Origin: Haematobia irritans
Lineage: Eukaryota > Arthropoda > Insecta > Diptera > Muscidae
Direction of reading: 5' to 3'
NCBI RefSeq assembly: GCF_050003625.1
Contig: NC_134398.1
Span: 68,394,891 to 68,458,890, forward strand
DNA length: 64,000 nt
Shown: positions 12,158-24,592 of the stretch, one piece after another
Layout: every line of letters begins with the position of its first letter
How positions within the stretch are numbered: position 1 is the stretch's first letter
Notes under the pieces: model-generated
What the model saw: only the letters and a program-made list of their open reading frames with translations
Told to the model about the DNA's origin: nothing
Databases searched by the model: none
Translations under genes and position numbers: made by a program

Positions 12158-12586
12158 TGTACAAATCCGTGAGGTGTTTCCTTTAGTGGACTGTAGATAA
12201 AGATTAACTCTCGGAAATGTAAAGATTTTTGTTGTAACGAGAAGAGAAGAAAGCAAAAGGCAAAGTTTAAGTTTAAGAATTCAAAAGTATGGTTTTATTC
12301 AGGATGACGGCAGCTTACCAAGGGCAATGACGAAGCACAAGTGAAGTTTTACAACAAACGAAGTGTCAGTCAGACATTATGATTTAGAATTTACAACAAT
12401 TAAATTCATTTTGAGTAAAAGCTTTAGAGTTATCGCATAAAGGTTGAATTCAAGTATCGATAACAATAATTCATATTATGTATTGGCAATTCAATTATTT
12501 TCGTTAAATTCAAATATTCAAACATTATTCAAAATTTTCAAAAAGTTAATAATAACCTAAGAACAGTTGTGGAACGGAGTTCAACA
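12158..12586 (-). repeat. 3' LTR of BEL element
   Basis: 429 bp, same as 24593-25021. Just inside it (12587-12599) lies the polypurine tract, AAGGGGGGCGGCA on the minus strand, which primes plus-strand synthesis. The outer flank is target duplication ATGTT. Confidence 0.95.
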
Positions 12587-12612
12587 TGCCGCCCCCCTTG
12601 CAGCAATGCAAT

Positions 12613-13500
12613 TCAATAAGAACAGGCTCCAGATATTATCCATCCAAACACAGAACTTTGGGCGATGGGCATTGAGGTCGATGTCTGAATGAGGCCAGCC
12701 AACAAGATCTTTGACAACTGATCGTTTCCAACTACAAGTTCTATGTCAGTTGGTTTAAAAAAATGTGGATCTGCCAAGTTAGGCAGATGGTTGTAGACGG
12801 ACTGAAGTTTCTTATTCTTAAATTGGTTCTTCACTATGCCAGTTATTTGAATTTTTACGGTTGGATCATAGTAAGACTGCAAATTCAGTGTGCAGAATTC
12901 GGTGTTGTTTTTCCTGGTTGTACGTAGATGAAGACGCTGTACCAGTGACTTCAGAACCAATGTTTGTAGACCAGCTGAGTTTAACATTAACCGTGCTTTT
13001 ATGGGACCGTTTGGTGTCAAAACTCGGGCTAGAGCGGTTGGCAGGAAGATGTGTCTCTTTGGTCTTTGGCTCAGTCTTTCACGTACTAGCGGTGGAGAAC
13101 TTCTGTTTAGCGTATGAGGGGATTTCCGATGGTTTTTTCTGGCGCTCTCATGGTGTGGTTGGTTATCTCGTCGTCCTTTCCTTCTCATGTGATCATCGAC
13201 ATGGAGCATTGTGTGGTGGTTGTAATTGCATACCACGCAAGTTTTTCTGGATCTGCACCATTCGCGTGTGTGGGAAGCACAGAGGCATTTAAAACAAAAG
13301 CGATGTTCTTTCATATGCTTTCTCCGTTCAAGGACGTCCATCCGTTGAAATTCGGGGCAGTCTTTTAAGATGTGGCGGTTATGGCAGATACGGCATTTCG
13401 GCTGACTAAATGAGGTACTGTAACGTAAATTTATTAACTTGTGAACTTGAGAATAAAGATTATGAAATTTAGTTGGCAACGGGTAGAATACACAGTTTAA
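12613..13500 (-). CDS. BEL second ORF: zinc knuckles plus inactive protease-like domain
   Basis: Open minus-strand frame in the position where env would be. It overlaps the end of the Gag-Pol ORF in the +1 frame. It opens after a stop at 13503-13501 and has no ATG before about residue 47 (the first possible start is TTG at 13479), so frameshifting, reinitiation or splicing would be needed. Residues 31-93 hold three knuckles ([40 protein letters not shown]). A DUF1758-like protease domain follows, ending FGWIISG. The same module occurs in ORF1 (about residues 326-602), but the catalytic FIDQGSQ is LNSAGLQ here, so Asp is Asn. No signal peptide or membrane segment. Function unknown; a nucleic-acid-binding accessory protein is possible. 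Confidence 0.75.
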   Translation of the reverse strand, partial: LNCVFYPLPTKFHNLYSQVHKLINLRYSTSFSQPKCRICHNRHILKDCPEFQRMDVLERRKHMKEHRFCFKCLCASHTREWCRSRKTCVVCNYNHHTMLHVDDHMRRKGRRDNQPHHESARKNHRKSPHTLNRSSPPLVRERLSQRPKRHIFLPTALARVLTPNGPIKARLMLNSAGLQTLVLKSLVQRLHLRTTRKNNTEFCTLNLQSYYDPTVKIQITGIVKNQFKNKKLQSVYNHLPNLADPHFFKPTDIELVVGNDQLSKILLAGLIQTSTSMPIAQSSVFGWIISGACSY

Positions 13501-16500
13501 CTATTGGACGCAAAAGCGTACCAGATTGTGTCTTAACTTCAGCAACGCGGACCTTTGAGTCAGGACCGCGAAATACCTTAATAACACGTCCCAAACTCCA
13601 TTCAGTCGGCGGCAAGTTATCGTCTTTAATAATGACTAAGTCGTCTTCTTTAAGATTTTGCTGTTCTGTCTTCCATTTATATCTCTTCTGCAAGTTGGAG
13701 ATGTACTCGTTCTTCCATCTCTTTGCGAAATTAAATTGGATCGTTTTCAATCTTTGCCATCGATTTATTAAAGTCAAGTTATCAGTACATTGTTCTGGTG
13801 CAGCAATCAATGCGGACCCTCTAAGAAAATGGCCAGGTGTTAAAGCAGTAATTTCCGAAGGGTCTTCGCTTATAGGAGACAAGGGCCTAGAATTCAGTAC
13901 ACTTTCTATTCTAACTAGTAGAGTAGAGAATTCCTCATAAGTAAATTTAATATTGCCTGCGGCTTTTCGAAGGTGGGATTTCATGCTTTTGACAGCAGCT
14001 TCCCATAGTCCACCCATGTGAGGTGCATGTGGTGGAATAAAGTGCCAAGTGAACCCGTGAATATTGTATTTGTCAACTAGACCTTTCTCAGAAGATTGTA
14101 TAAAGTTTCGATATTCTCGAGAGAGTGCTTTGCTGGCACCAACAAAATTGGTCCCATTATCAGAGAATACTTTATTAGGTAAACCACGTCTCCCTACAAA
14201 TCGATCAAATGTGGCTAAGAAAGCTTCAGTAGTCAACTCGGAGCACGCCTCCAGATGCACAGCTCGAGTTGATAAACAAATGAAAACAGCGGCATAACCT
14301 TTATGAAGTTTCGCGTTTCGTAATTTCGAAGTTTTCAAATCGAATGGGCCGGCAAAATCCAAACCCGTGTTGGTAAAGGGCAGTGAAAAAGTACAACGCT
14401 CTTCAGGCAATGCAGCCATTATCTGATTTCGAATGCGCTGTTTATATATTGTGCAAGTACGGCAATTTCGAATACAAGATCGGACAGAGTTCTTCAAACG
14501 TATCACATAGAATTCAGCTCGTATTGCCCGTAACATACCTTGATGTTCGGCATGTAAAAGAATTTTGTGGGTAAAAGTTAAAAGCAATTTAAAAAAGTGA
14601 GAATGTTCAGGCAGAATGATCGGATACTTCTCGTTGTATGGAAGATCCGAGTTCGCTAAACGACCATTTACCCTAAGTAAGTTTCGTTCATCTAAAAACG
14701 GGTTCAGAGTCAGAAGTTTGCTCTTAGAAGATATGGGTTGTTTATTTTCCAATGCATGATATTCCGCATGAAAAAATTTAAGTTGTGCCAGCCTAATTAA
14801 TTGAAATTTGACCGTTCTAATTTCCGCTGAAGTAATAAGTTGATCCCCAAATGAGTCAGAATTCCGCTTTTGACATTTCCTTATAAATCTGTACATAAAA
14901 CATACAACTCGTAGAGCTCGGCTGAAGGAAGAGAATCTTTCAAGTACGTCTTCCATATGTGTCTCGATTTGGAAGTTAACAGTTTTTCGCTCAAGTTCTG
15001 GCTCCTGAAATGTTTTAGACTTTGGCCAACATTCTGAAGGTTGTACCAACCACTTTGGTCCATGCCACCAGAGATGATTATTTTTCAGTTCTGCCGCAGT
15101 ACAGCCTCGCGTTCCAATATCGGCTGGGTTTTCAGTAGTTGGAACATATCGCCAAGTTACATTTCCCACATTATCCAAAATTTCTGAAATCTTATTTGCG
15201 ACAAAGGTTTTCCAATGGAAAGGCGGTTTATCTAACCAGGCCAAAGTAATAGTTGAGTCGCACCAAAGATAAACACCGGTAACAGGAAAAGTCAGATTTT
15301 GGGATATTGATTTCAAAAGTCTAGACAGTAGTGCCGCGCCGCACAATTCTAACCTGGGTAAGCTCACTGTTTTCAAAGGTGCCACCTTAGTTTTTGAAAC
15401 AAGTAAGTTTGATGTTATACAGTTCTCAGGTGATATAATGCGGATATATATACATGCGCAGTATGCTTTTTCGGAAGCATCGCAAAATCCGTGAATTTGA
15501 ATACGCCTGTCGGGTGCGTAATAAATCCAACGAGGTATTCGGATATACTCAATGTCAGAAAAATTGGAGATGAAAGAATTCCATTTTTGAAAAGAGTGAG
15601 GCTTGACTTCCTCATCCCAATCAGTTCCATCAAGCCAAAGTTGTTGTAAAAGCATCTTTGCTACAACTATAATCGGCGCCAACCAACCAGCGGGATCGAA
15701 TATCTTTGCCACAATAGATAATATTTTCCTTTTCGTCATCGGTGAGGTAGGAAGAGCAATATTTGAAACGACATAGAAAAAAGAATCTGACATGGCATTC
15801 CACCGAATGCCTAATGTTTTTGTTTCGCTGGTATCTTCAAGTTTCAAGAAATCTTCATTTAGAAGATCTTCCGGGGGCACATTGCGAAGAATATGTGGGT
15901 GATTAGCCGTAAGCTTTTTAAGTGGAAACCCAGCAGAATTAAGTAGATCTATAAGTTCTAACAAGTAAGCCTTGGTCTCAGTTAATGAATGTCCCCCAGA
16001 AAGAATATCGTCAACATATGTTTGGTTTCGTAAAATATGTGAAGCTGTGGGATGAGTAGTTTTTCCTTCTTCGGCTAATTGTAAAAGTGTGCGAATAGCC
16101 AAGTATGGAGCACAGTTTACTCCAAAAGTAACAGTCTTCAAGCAAAAGTCTTTGATCCCTTCGGTCGTATTTTCCCGGAATAAAATGCGCTGATATTGTC
16201 TATCATCCTGATGAACATAAATTTGGCGATACATCTTTTGAATATCGCCATTAAACACGTATCGGAAGAAACGCCAGCGTAGTACAACATTCATCAGTTC
16301 ATTTTGTAGTATCGGTCCAGTATGCAGAATATCATTCAATGCGACTCCCGTCGAAGTTTTCTTCGAGGCGTTAAATACCACACGTACTTTTGTAGATGAC
16401 CTTTCAGGTTTTACGACTGCATGATGTGGAAGATAAAAGGAAAAATATGCAGAGTCACGACAGATTTCTGAGGAAGACGTTATCTCCATGTGGTCAAGTG

Positions 16501-18649
16501 TTAAATATTCAGATAAAACAGCAGTGTATTCTTCAGCAAGTTGAGGCGATTTTTTCAAGTTCTTTTCCATATGAAGATATTGACCGAGGGCAGCTGGTCT
16601 TGAAGGTCCTAGAGCTAAGTCTTTGGGTAGATCCTGACGAAAGGGTAATCTAACTTGATATCTCCCGTCAGATTGGCGAACAGTAGTTTTCCGATAAAAA
16701 TCTTCACACCACATGTCAGTTTCAGACAAATTTTTTGAAGTTGGAACTTCTTCAAGTTCCCAAAATTTTCTAATTTCAGTATTAAGTGAATCAGTACAAG
16801 TCACAAAATTCGCAAACACTTGAGTAGATCTAGTTTTTGGAGGGCCACTCAAAATCCAACCAAATTCAGTTTCTTGTGCAAGAAGACTTCCAGATATATT
16901 TCTTCGCACGCCCGATTTCAAGATGAATGGAAGAATGTCGCTACCTAATAACATGTCTATTTGCGCGGGTTTGTAAAAGTAGGGATCAGCTAAGTCAATA
17001 TTTTCCAAATCTGACCAGTTAGAGATCTGGGTTGGGTAAGAGGGCATTAAGTGATTCATATTTGAAATAACTAACGCAGTTGTACGAATTTTGAAATCAG
17101 ATTTTCGAGATTTTAAAATCAGATGACAAAGTTTCGAAGAATTCTCAAGAAGAGTACCCCCTAATCCCGAAATGGTAGTAAATGACTTCTTGGTCGGTAT
17201 TAAGTATCGCTTTACAAGTCTGCTTGAAATAAAAGATTCTTGGGATCCTTGATCAATAAAAGCCCGTATTGTTAAATTAGTTCCTAAGTGTTCTAAATAG
17301 ATTAACGCCGTTGGCAAAATAGTAGAATCTGCAGAACTAGTAAAGTTAGATTGCACATGTGAAACTGAATTTCCATAAGCAGCAGCTGATGTCGAAGGTT
17401 GATTATCATATGCAGTTTCCGTATGAAATGTCGTGACTTCAGGTGGTGGACTACCTTGTGGCTCCTGAACAGAATCTGGGTGTAAAAGTGTATGATGTTT
17501 CTGATGACACTTCTGACAAACATTTTCGCTTTGACAATTTTGCGCAGTGTGGCCGTAACACAAACAATTTGCGCATACTTTGTTGTCCTTGACGAACTTT
17601 CTCCTTTGTGCAAGTGACCAAGTTTTGAATTTAAGACAGGCTCTCAAAGAATGATTAAGTTTGCAAGCTTTGCAAGATCGGACTTTGGAATCAGTTTTCG
17701 TGTGATAAGTCTGAGTTTTCTGAGTCACATTTGTATTATTTGAAGGCTTCCTCATGTCAGAAATAGATTCCAACATATTTAATCTTTTTGAAATAAAGTC
17801 GTCCAATTGCTCCCAAGATGGCATTTCTTTATGATCGCTTAACGAATTTTCCCAGGCTGTCAAAGTTTCATCCGGAAGTTTTGATGAAACCCAGAAAACA
17901 AGGAATGGATCCCACGACATGACCGATATATTGTAAGTTTTCAATATAGAAAGACAATTGTTTATAGTGTACTGCAAGTTTCGTAGAGCTTTTCCTTTTT
18001 CCGAAGTTACGCGCTCAGTTTCAAATATTTTCCTGAGCTGATGATTAATAAGTATGCGCTTATTTTCGTAACGTTGACGTAGGGATTCCCAAGCTAAGTG
18101 AAAGTTGTCATCAGTTAATGCGAATTGTTTTACAATCTGATTAGCCTCCCCACGAGTCTTTGCCCTTAAGTGAAATAACTTTTGTGCCGGAAACAATTTT
18201 GGGTGATTGACATAAATGGCTGAGAACATGTCTCGAAAACTGGGCCATTTGTCATAACCACCACCAAACATTTCAGTATCGCATGGAGGGACTTTCAAAG
18301 AATACCCAGTCACCTCCTGCGATGTGGTCCCAAGTATTTCTTGAGGACGCGCAGATCGCTCCATCGCTCTTTTTTCTATTTCAATCAAGTCCAACATATC
18401 AGCTTTGCATTTCTTATAAGCCCTTATAGACTCATTAAACTTCGCGTGTATTGACTCTTTCTCCGCCTTAGCGCTATCAGTAACCATCTCTGTCTCGTAT
18501 ACCTGAGTGAGAGTCTGCCAACGCCGTTCTAAGTCTTCAAGATCAACTTGCAGACTTGAAAGTCTGTGCTCAGAAGTATCAATAGCACTGAAGTTGGCGC
18601 AATAAGTGACGACTTGGTCCGAAAAAAATATGAACTTTTGTGAAGCCAT
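13469..18649 (-). CDS. BEL/Pao Gag-Pol polyprotein
   Basis: Uninterrupted 1726-codon ORF starting at ATG (MASQKF). Rough order: coiled-coil N terminus; DUF1759 Gag-like domain (about 125-290); three zinc knuckles (326-392); DUF1758 aspartic protease with FIDQGSQ (Asp about 465); Pao RT (about 730-960) with the YVDD active site near 878; Pao RNase H (about 1030-1200); H2C2 zinc-binding and DDE integrase (catalytic Asp in GLDFAGPF, Asp in SDNGTNF, Glu in GLWEAAVKS); DUF5641 C terminus. All key residues are present, so the protein could be active. It overlaps the second ORF by 11 bp past the TTG. The encoding element is young. Confidence 0.96.
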   Translation of the reverse strand: MASQKFIFFSDQVVTYCANFSAIDTSEHRLSSLQVDLEDLERRWQTLTQVYETEMVTDSAKAEKESIHAKFNESIRAYKKCKADMLDLIEIEKRAMERSARPQEILGTTSQEVTGYSLKVPPCDTEMFGGGYDKWPSFRDMFSAIYVNHPKLFPAQKLFHLRAKTRGEANQIVKQFALTDDNFHLAWESLRQRYENKRILINHQLRKIFETERVTSEKGKALRNLQYTINNCLSILKTYNISVMSWDPFLVFWVSSKLPDETLTAWENSLSDHKEMPSWEQLDDFISKRLNMLESISDMRKPSNNTNVTQKTQTYHTKTDSKVRSCKACKLNHSLRACLKFKTWSLAQRRKFVKDNKVCANCLCYGHTAQNCQSENVCQKCHQKHHTLLHPDSVQEPQGSPPPEVTTFHTETAYDNQPSTSAAAYGNSVSHVQSNFTSSADSTILPTALIYLEHLGTNLTIRAFIDQGSQESFISSRLVKRYLIPTKKSFTTISGLGGTLLENSSKLCHLILKSRKSDFKIRTTALVISNMNHLMPSYPTQISNWSDLENIDLADPYFYKPAQIDMLLGSDILPFILKSGVRRNISGSLLAQETEFGWILSGPPKTRSTQVFANFVTCTDSLNTEIRKFWELEEVPTSKNLSETDMWCEDFYRKTTVRQSDGRYQVRLPFRQDLPKDLALGPSRPAALGQYLHMEKNLKKSPQLAEEYTAVLSEYLTLDHMEITSSSEICRDSAYFSFYLPHHAVVKPERSSTKVRVVFNASKKTSTGVALNDILHTGPILQNELMNVVLRWRFFRYVFNGDIQKMYRQIYVHQDDRQYQRILFRENTTEGIKDFCLKTVTFGVNCAPYLAIRTLLQLAEEGKTTHPTASHILRNQTYVDDILSGGHSLTETKAYLLELIDLLNSAGFPLKKLTANHPHILRNVPPEDLLNEDFLKLEDTSETKTLGIRWNAMSDSFFYVVSNIALPTSPMTKRKILSIVAKIFDPAGWLAPIIVVAKMLLQQLWLDGTDWDEEVKPHSFQKWNSFISNFSDIEYIRIPRWIYYAPDRRIQIHGFCDASEKAYCACIYIRIISPENCITSNLLVSKTKVAPLKTVSLPRLELCGAALLSRLLKSISQNLTFPVTGVYLWCDSTITLAWLDKPPFHWKTFVANKISEILDNVGNVTWRYVPTTENPADIGTRGCTAAELKNNHLWWHGPKWLVQPSECWPKSKTFQEPELERKTVNFQIETHMEDVLERFSSFSRALRVVCFMYRFIRKCQKRNSDSFGDQLITSAEIRTVKFQLIRLAQLKFFHAEYHALENKQPISSKSKLLTLNPFLDERNLLRVNGRLANSDLPYNEKYPIILPEHSHFFKLLLTFTHKILLHAEHQGMLRAIRAEFYVIRLKNSVRSCIRNCRTCTIYKQRIRNQIMAALPEERCTFSLPFTNTGLDFAGPFDLKTSKLRNAKLHKGYAAVFICLSTRAVHLEACSELTTEAFLATFDRFVGRRGLPNKVFSDNGTNFVGASKALSREYRNFIQSSEKGLVDKYNIHGFTWHFIPPHAPHMGGLWEAAVKSMKSHLRKAAGNIKFTYEEFSTLLVRIESVLNSRPLSPISEDPSEITALTPGHFLRGSALIAAPEQCTDNLTLINRWQRLKTIQFNFAKRWKNEYISNLQKRYKWKTEQQNLKEDDLVIIKDDNLPPTEWSLGRVIKVFRGPDSKVRVAEVKTQSGTLLRPIVKLCILPVAN

Positions 18650-21600
18650 TACAAATCGTAAACAAGTAATTGGGGTTCAGTATTTTTGCAGTAAATAAAA
18701 AAAACAAAGTTCCAAAACTCAAAGTCAATATGTAATATGAATGTGCAGACTCAATTCCAAAGATGTGCCAGTAGCTTGAAATAACCGCGTTTTATAACCC
18801 AAAAAAGGATTTAAACGACAAGAAATTTACTTGATATTTACCTCTAAAAAATGTTAAATTGAGGTAAGACAGAGTAATTGTACTATTAAAAACTTTTAAC
18901 TCCACGAGAGCAATATATTAAAAAAATTTCCAGTAAAGTATAAGTATACAGTATAAGTAAACTAGTATCAAAAATTCAGCAAACCAATCAAAGTTTCACA
19001 CGCAAAGTCAATTCGCGTATAGGAATAAGTAAAACTTCGTTCCAGATAAATAAATTCAATTCATATATATGTTTAAACTCCACAAGAGCAATTTCAAATA
19101 AGATGGCAAGAAATCAGTATAAAATCCAACAGTGAACCACTTCATAAGTAATTTCCTCAATATCAACTATATAATATCCAGAAAACTGTGAGCGTCGAAA
19201 AGAATTCATGAAAATATTCACAGTGTAATACAGTGTTGTGACAAATCGTGAAAAATATGTCGTAATGTCAAATTCTCCAATCATATGCTATGATCACATT
19301 AAACAAAAAGCATACAGTAATTCCATCAAACTCAATTGAGTCAGTTCATAAATAAAATTCTTCTCCCGTAGAGGGTTGAACATCAAATCCACAAGTGATT
19401 TACGCCGACAAAGAGAGCCAAAATAAAAAGAAACAGTGAAATCTAACAAAGTTGAAATTTCTCGCTAGAGAATCTCTTAGAAGTCAGCATATAACTTTGT
19501 ATTGATATGTATTTTCTCTCAAAGCAACTTTAACCGCAAATGTGATCATAAGAATCCATAAAAAGTTTGTACGAAAGCTTCGATCAAGTGTGACAATCAA
19601 GATTTTCTTTGAAACATTCAATCGTAAATTCAGATTGTGATCAAAATCTATTGAGAATGGATTGTCACAAACATAATTCAAATTTTACCATAACAACTTG
19701 TGCAGTTGCGCGTTAGCACAAACCACTTTCCCAAATGTCGGCAAATCCCACAATGTGTATGCGTATCGTCGCGTAAATATTACCTCACCCAAATGCTTTT
19801 GGGCTATGACAATTTTATCCACGAACTTGGACAATAGCGATCAAACATACGCCTTATTCAAATGAAGAGTAATAAATACAAAAAATTCCAAGGAATATCG
19901 AGCACAACTTTCCTCCTTTTGTGCTACAAATAAATTTGATAACGTCAACTTGTAGTCACCTATGGCAATTCCAGAGATTCAAAGTACGAAACTCGTAAAG
20001 AATATCCAATTGACTCAATAAAAGAGGATTGCCCAAATGAAATAAATACAAATGCCTCAATATGTAAAAAAAAGTCGCCAAAACTGGTGCTAAGTGAACT
20101 TCTCCTTATCGTAGAAAAAATAATGTTGCATTAGTCAATTTTCAAAATTTCATATGACTCTTCCAGCTAATGAAATTCTTTATTGTAAGTATGCCCCAAA
20201 ATTGCTCATGAATAAACTTGGAATAAAATAAAGACAATGCTAACTCAAGCCGGAAAGAAAATTTCGTACACCTTTCACAATTGAAATAAACTACATCGTA
20301 GTTAATATGGTAACGATAATAACAATGATGTTAGCATTCACTTTTATTCAATCTTTATTGCCACGATAAGGAACAATCCAGTTCACTTTTCTTTCTGTGT
20401 AAACCAACACCCGAATTCAAAGAAATACAAAATTCATTCTTAGAATTAAGAATAGCAATTTCAGGCAAGTAAGTAGCCTCAATTTTGATGTGCTATATTC
20501 TCACTTTCATATGTAGGTATTTCGTATTATAGGCATATATTTTCTTTACACACTGACAACCCAATGAATCCACCAAGAAGAACACTTTCGGTTACTTTCA
20601 GAAAATTCTGAATATTTTTAGAAAATTCCTACTAAACAGTATTAAACGCTGGCAACTTGTCGATACCACAAATAAGTATATATTTTTCGACAAATTCAAT
20701 TTTCACTTTTCGAAGAAAATTTTGTAGCTCGAATGAAAAAAATTGATAATTGCAACTTGCAAGAATGCCTTTAGTGACACATGAAGTTTACGATGATCGT
20801 ATTTGCAGTAAAAATTACAAACTCAAATAAATAATGTACTATTTTGCGAGAAATACGAATTAGGTAATGCTTTTTTTTTTTTTTTTGAGTAATTTTTTCA
20901 CGCCTCTTAGTTCATTTATCGAATGTACGCAAGAGATTATTAGAGTAAAGGAAACTTTTTCCAAACTCCATGAACTAAAATAAAGTTAAATTGGCTTTAG
21001 TGAAATATAAAGTCACTTTTTCTCCGAGTGTAGGTAAGTATTTTTCCGAGTGTAGGTAAGTATTTTCTCCAGTGTCCTAAATTTCAAAGGTAAGTGTTAT
21101 TTTTTCTTGAAGGTAAGTATTACGAATTTCTGAAATGAATATTTTCACTCATAAGTAAGTATTCCCTGTGTAACTTGCATATGCCAATATGAAATCGGAT
21201 GGGATATACTTATATCTGATGACCTTTGGTACAAACGTTAGTAAAATTATTGAAAAATGTTTTCAAATATTCCCGTGTACAAACACAAAATTAGAAAAAA
21301 AAATTTTTATGTAGAGCAATTTTCCCAGAGCCCAGGGAAATTTCAGTTAACTTTATATATAAACATACATATGTGTATATATTTGCCTCCAATCTTTATG
21401 AATTGAAAACCAGCATCCAAATAGGTTTCTTAGATATATTTTCCAGTGTATAATAAAATTGTATGTTTTCTATATAATTTTCTTTTGAAATTTTTTTCAG
21501 TGTAAAATTCAGTGTTATAATTTGCATATAAATTTCATATAATTTTTCGTATAAATTTCAATTTCTTTCCGTATATAATTCAATTGTGTATCATTGAGTA

Positions 21601-22818
21601 AATAATTATTGAAATTTGAAAAGCCTTCAAATCAATAGTTCCAATATATAATAATGATAATGGTAATTATATTTCTTCCTGTCAGAACAATGTTGTGACT
21701 TCAAAACCCTCACAATTTTTGTGAGATTTTTATTTAAGCACTTTTCTTCTAGTCGTGTTATTGATTGATACCTTGTTGGCAACTCTACATACGTATCAAC
21801 ATCCACTCACCAATGTACGTATTGATGTTCCCTTTTCGTCTTGTTGATGCTACCAACCCACAATCAATGAGGAATGTATACTTCACACCGTCCAAGCACC
21901 GTTAGAAAAAACATCAAATCGTCCACATTTCAACCAGAATACCAAGCAATAGAAATTTCGTCCACATCCATAATCCATTCAACCATCCAATCATCAGTCA
22001 ATAGGCAATAGGCAATCCAAAATAGTAGGCAATTCTTTCAAATTCAATATTTACTTTATGTATCTCCAATTCAATATTTCCTTTATGTGTCTCAGTTTTC
22101 AAATTCATAAAACATTCAAATTTTAGTTCTTAGGTTTTACTTTTGACTTTTTCTTAAATTCGTTTTTTTTCTTTCAGCTCCTCAACTTTACATGTTCACT
22201 CTAAGAAATTCTTATCCAAATGACACTCTACCGGCTTTGACACTCTACCTCTCTCTATTTTTTTTTTTCGACGAAAGCAGAGATGCCAACTCGTTTGGCA
22301 CACTCTATGATTTGTAGTGTGAATTCGGGATTGCAATATTAACTTTGAATTTATTATATTTCCCAATCACCAACAATTTTCAGACAAAAGCAAAGTAAAT
22401 TTTTAAAATTAAACTTTTTAAATGTTGGCTGTCTTCTATACACAATTAGCTTCTAGAGAATAAATATACTATGCCTCAATTAGCATCCAGTTGTGCCCAA
22501 AAGTCGGTAAGTATGTGGCAACTATGAATCAGAGAACAAGACAAATCATCTGAAGTATTGATTGGTGGCATGTGCAATGTGCTTCAAAATAAGAGAGTAA
22601 TGTTAATATTCTGACTGTCGTTTTAACTTTGGCTGCGCAGTCAGCTTTCGAGAGAATTTTTGCAAACTGGTAACTTAAGAGAATTCACTTATGTGTGTAG
22701 AGTATGTATCAAAGCATAGGTCAGTGTTGCCAACTCCCCTAGGCCAAAAAGCACCAAAAATATGTTATAAATTGTAACATACCACCTTCCACCACAAAAT
22801 CGAAATTTAAATGCTCTA

Positions 22819-22861
<43 letters not shown>

Positions 22862-22879
22862 TCCGAAGATGTATTATAG

Positions 22880-22960
22880 AACTTTTGTGAATTGAATTTT
22901 AAGAAGTTAAGGTGGGTATTAACATCGAGTTAACTTCTTAAAATTCAATTCACAAAAGTT
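22880..22960. repeat. perfect 31-bp inverted repeat around a MITE terminus
   Basis: Arms 22880-22910 and 22930-22960 are perfect reverse complements. The 19-base loop (ggtgggtattaacatcgag) matches the terminus of the TTA-target MITE family that begins two bases further on. It looks like a template-switch product at the MITE end. Confidence 0.85.
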
Positions 22961-22961
22961 A

Positions 22962-23165
22962 ATGGGTATTAAGATCGAGTTTAGCTGCTAAAATAGCAAA
23001 AATTACTTTTCATTCATTGTAAGGAATACAAACTTTGTGAAAATTTGATTTTGGCTATTCCCCATCAATTTATAATAAAATTTGCAACAAATATGCATAA
23101 TTTTATGCCTTTTTTACTAATATAGTTTTCACTTTAGCGGCAAAATTCGAACTTAGTACTCACCA
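22962..23165. mobile_element. TTA-target MITE, copy 1 (204 bp)
   Basis: Inverted ends related to AGGTGGGTATTAAGTTCGAG, each flanked by TTA (22959-22961, 23166-23168). It is homologous to copies at 40968-41129 and 52315-52546, with slightly worn terminal bases. A 3-bp TWA duplication suggests PIF/Harbinger-type mobilisation. It is nested in the hAT MITE. Confidence 0.8.
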
Positions 23166-24577
23166 TTATGAACCGCTATTCAAGTATACGCTTTGATCAG
23201 TTTTAATGCTTTCGTCCAATTCATTTTGATCAGTGATGTTTTTCAACTTTCAAAATATTAATATATGGAAGGAGTCTATTGCTTATTTCAGTTGTGCGTG
23301 CTTTTGTGAATTTAATACAAACGTTTTTAATGACATCTTTACCAAATTCAAAAATTCGGCACTCATCGCTCGACTTTCCTACAGAATACCCTAAATAACA
23401 ATATGAATTAAAAAAAAATCAATACCAACTTCATAACAATCAAATTCTATATTTGGCAATAAATTTGAGTTTCTTCGGCTCTTGAAAGTCTAATCAAAAT
23501 TTTTGTATCAATTAAACTTAATACTGTTCAAAATAAAAAAAAACACCAAAAGCACTAAATGAAAATGCCAGAAAGCACCAAGTTGGTGCTTTTTTTGAAA
23601 AGGCACCAAAAAGGCAATTTGGTGCTTTTTAGAAATCAAAAAGCACTAAATTTGGTGCTAAAAGCACCAAATTGGCAACACTGGCATAGGTAGTGTATGT
23701 ATCGCTGTATGTATGCTAATTCGATGTTTGTCAGCGGACAAACAGAAAATTTCTATGAATGTTGAAAATTATATCGGAGAGTGACTGAGATTACATATAA
23801 CGTTGAAGATGGATGCTTTGTTGAATATGGCTGTTAACGCGTTTTGTGGTTGAGTGTGGATAACATGGGTAAGTATGTTAGGGCTGCAGTGTGGATAGCA
23901 TAGGTAAGTATGTTAGGTTTGCATATCAAGGTAAGTATCTTAAAATGTTGCAAACAAATGTTGCGGTTTCGTAAACTATATACACAATTGTAAATGTTGC
24001 AAATATTTCTGGTACGAATGTTAAATATGTTGAAGGTAAGTATCCACGAATGTCGTAAACATAAACCGTGGGTAAGTATGTAAGGGTAAGTAGTAAGGGA
24101 ATTTATGTTAGAGTTGCTCGTAAAGCAAACTTTTTACAATTTACAGTGGTTAATGTTAAACAGCTTTTTGCTTCTTTTGCAAAGAATTTAACAGAGTTCA
24201 AATTTGCATTCTGTAACAACAATCTGTGTTACAATTAACATCGATCACTTGTAAGAAGAATTTCTGACTATGTGCTTTCTGGTTAAAGTTTCGAGATCAG
24301 AACCATAAGTCATGTAAAAAATAATTATTCAGATCACAAAGTTATTCTACCGTTGCGTTGCCACTAAATCATAAGCCAAACACTGATATTCTCAAACGTT
24401 CACAATATAATAAATTTCACGTACCTTTTGTCCATAATGATTTTGAGAATATGAAAAAATGGATAGGCAAGTCTGCGGTTTGTGTAATGTGGAGGACGTA
24501 ATCCCAAGTTAAATGCAAACGCTTTTCCAAGACAGTGGACGTAATCCAAGATTAAAAGTTTCTTCTCAGTTCCTTGA

Positions 24578-24592
24578 CGGTTTGAAGGATCA
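24578..24592 (-). promoter_or_regulatory. BEL primer-binding site, degenerate tRNA-Tyr type
   Basis: Directly abutting the 5' LTR, the minus strand reads TGATCCTTCAAACCG. The complement of insect tRNA-Tyr 3' end is TGGTCCTTCGAGCCG, so 12 of 15 bases match and all three differences are G to A. Another tRNA primer cannot be excluded. Confidence 0.55.

Larger units (their letters stand above)
22722..23683. mobile_element. hAT-type MITE (962 bp)
   Basis: Terminal inverted repeats CAGTGTTGCCAA at both ends. Exact 8-bp target duplication GCATAGGT (22714-22721, 23684-23691). Subterminal copies of GCACCAAA crowd the right end, as expected for transposase-binding repeats. It contains a 39-bp A run (22821-22859) and a nested TTA-target MITE. 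No coding capacity. Confidence 0.93.
21033..24093. promoter_or_regulatory. clustered GGTAAGTAT / ATACTTACC motifs in BEL leader
   Basis: Exact plus-strand nonamers start at 21033, 21055, 21112, 22506, 23868, 23903, 23930, 24035 and 24071. Close variants are at 21089 (GGTAAGTGT), 21153 (AGTAAGTAT) and 24085 (GGTAAGTAG). In the element's sense RNA they read AUACUUACC. Two local tandem repeats (about 22 bp at 21027-21063 and 35 bp near 23853-23915) explain part of the clustering. Role unknown: U1-like sequence, antisense splice donors, or protein-binding sites as in the gypsy leader insulator. Confidence 0.6.
18650..24577 (-). other. BEL leader (5.9 kb untranslated)
   Basis: The region between primer site and Gag-Pol has no frame of 60 codons except one trivial case at 19484-19681. 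It is AT-rich and contains a nested hAT MITE (22722-23683) and clustered GGTAAGTAT motifs. Without the MITE it is still about 5 kb, unusually long. Splicing of the leader in the element RNA is possible but cannot be judged by eye. Confidence 0.8.

Noticed and set aside
11622..12200. 192-codon plus-strand frame
   Set aside because: It lies opposite the hAT transposase remnant and runs through minisatellite sequence; no family resemblance.
12861..13292. Plus-strand frames opposite the BEL ORFs
   Set aside because: Shadows of the minus-strand zinc-knuckle ORF; codon pattern follows the antisense gene. The same holds for frames at 13473-16653 and in the gypsy pol regions.
22821..22859. Poly-A run as a retroposed gene tail
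   Set aside because: It lies inside a hAT MITE with no gene-like sequence before it.
21033..24093. BEL leader motif as true Su(Hw) sites
   Set aside because: The gypsy insulator core needs GCATAC; here the constant part is ATACTTACC, so only an analogous array, not the same site, can be proposed.
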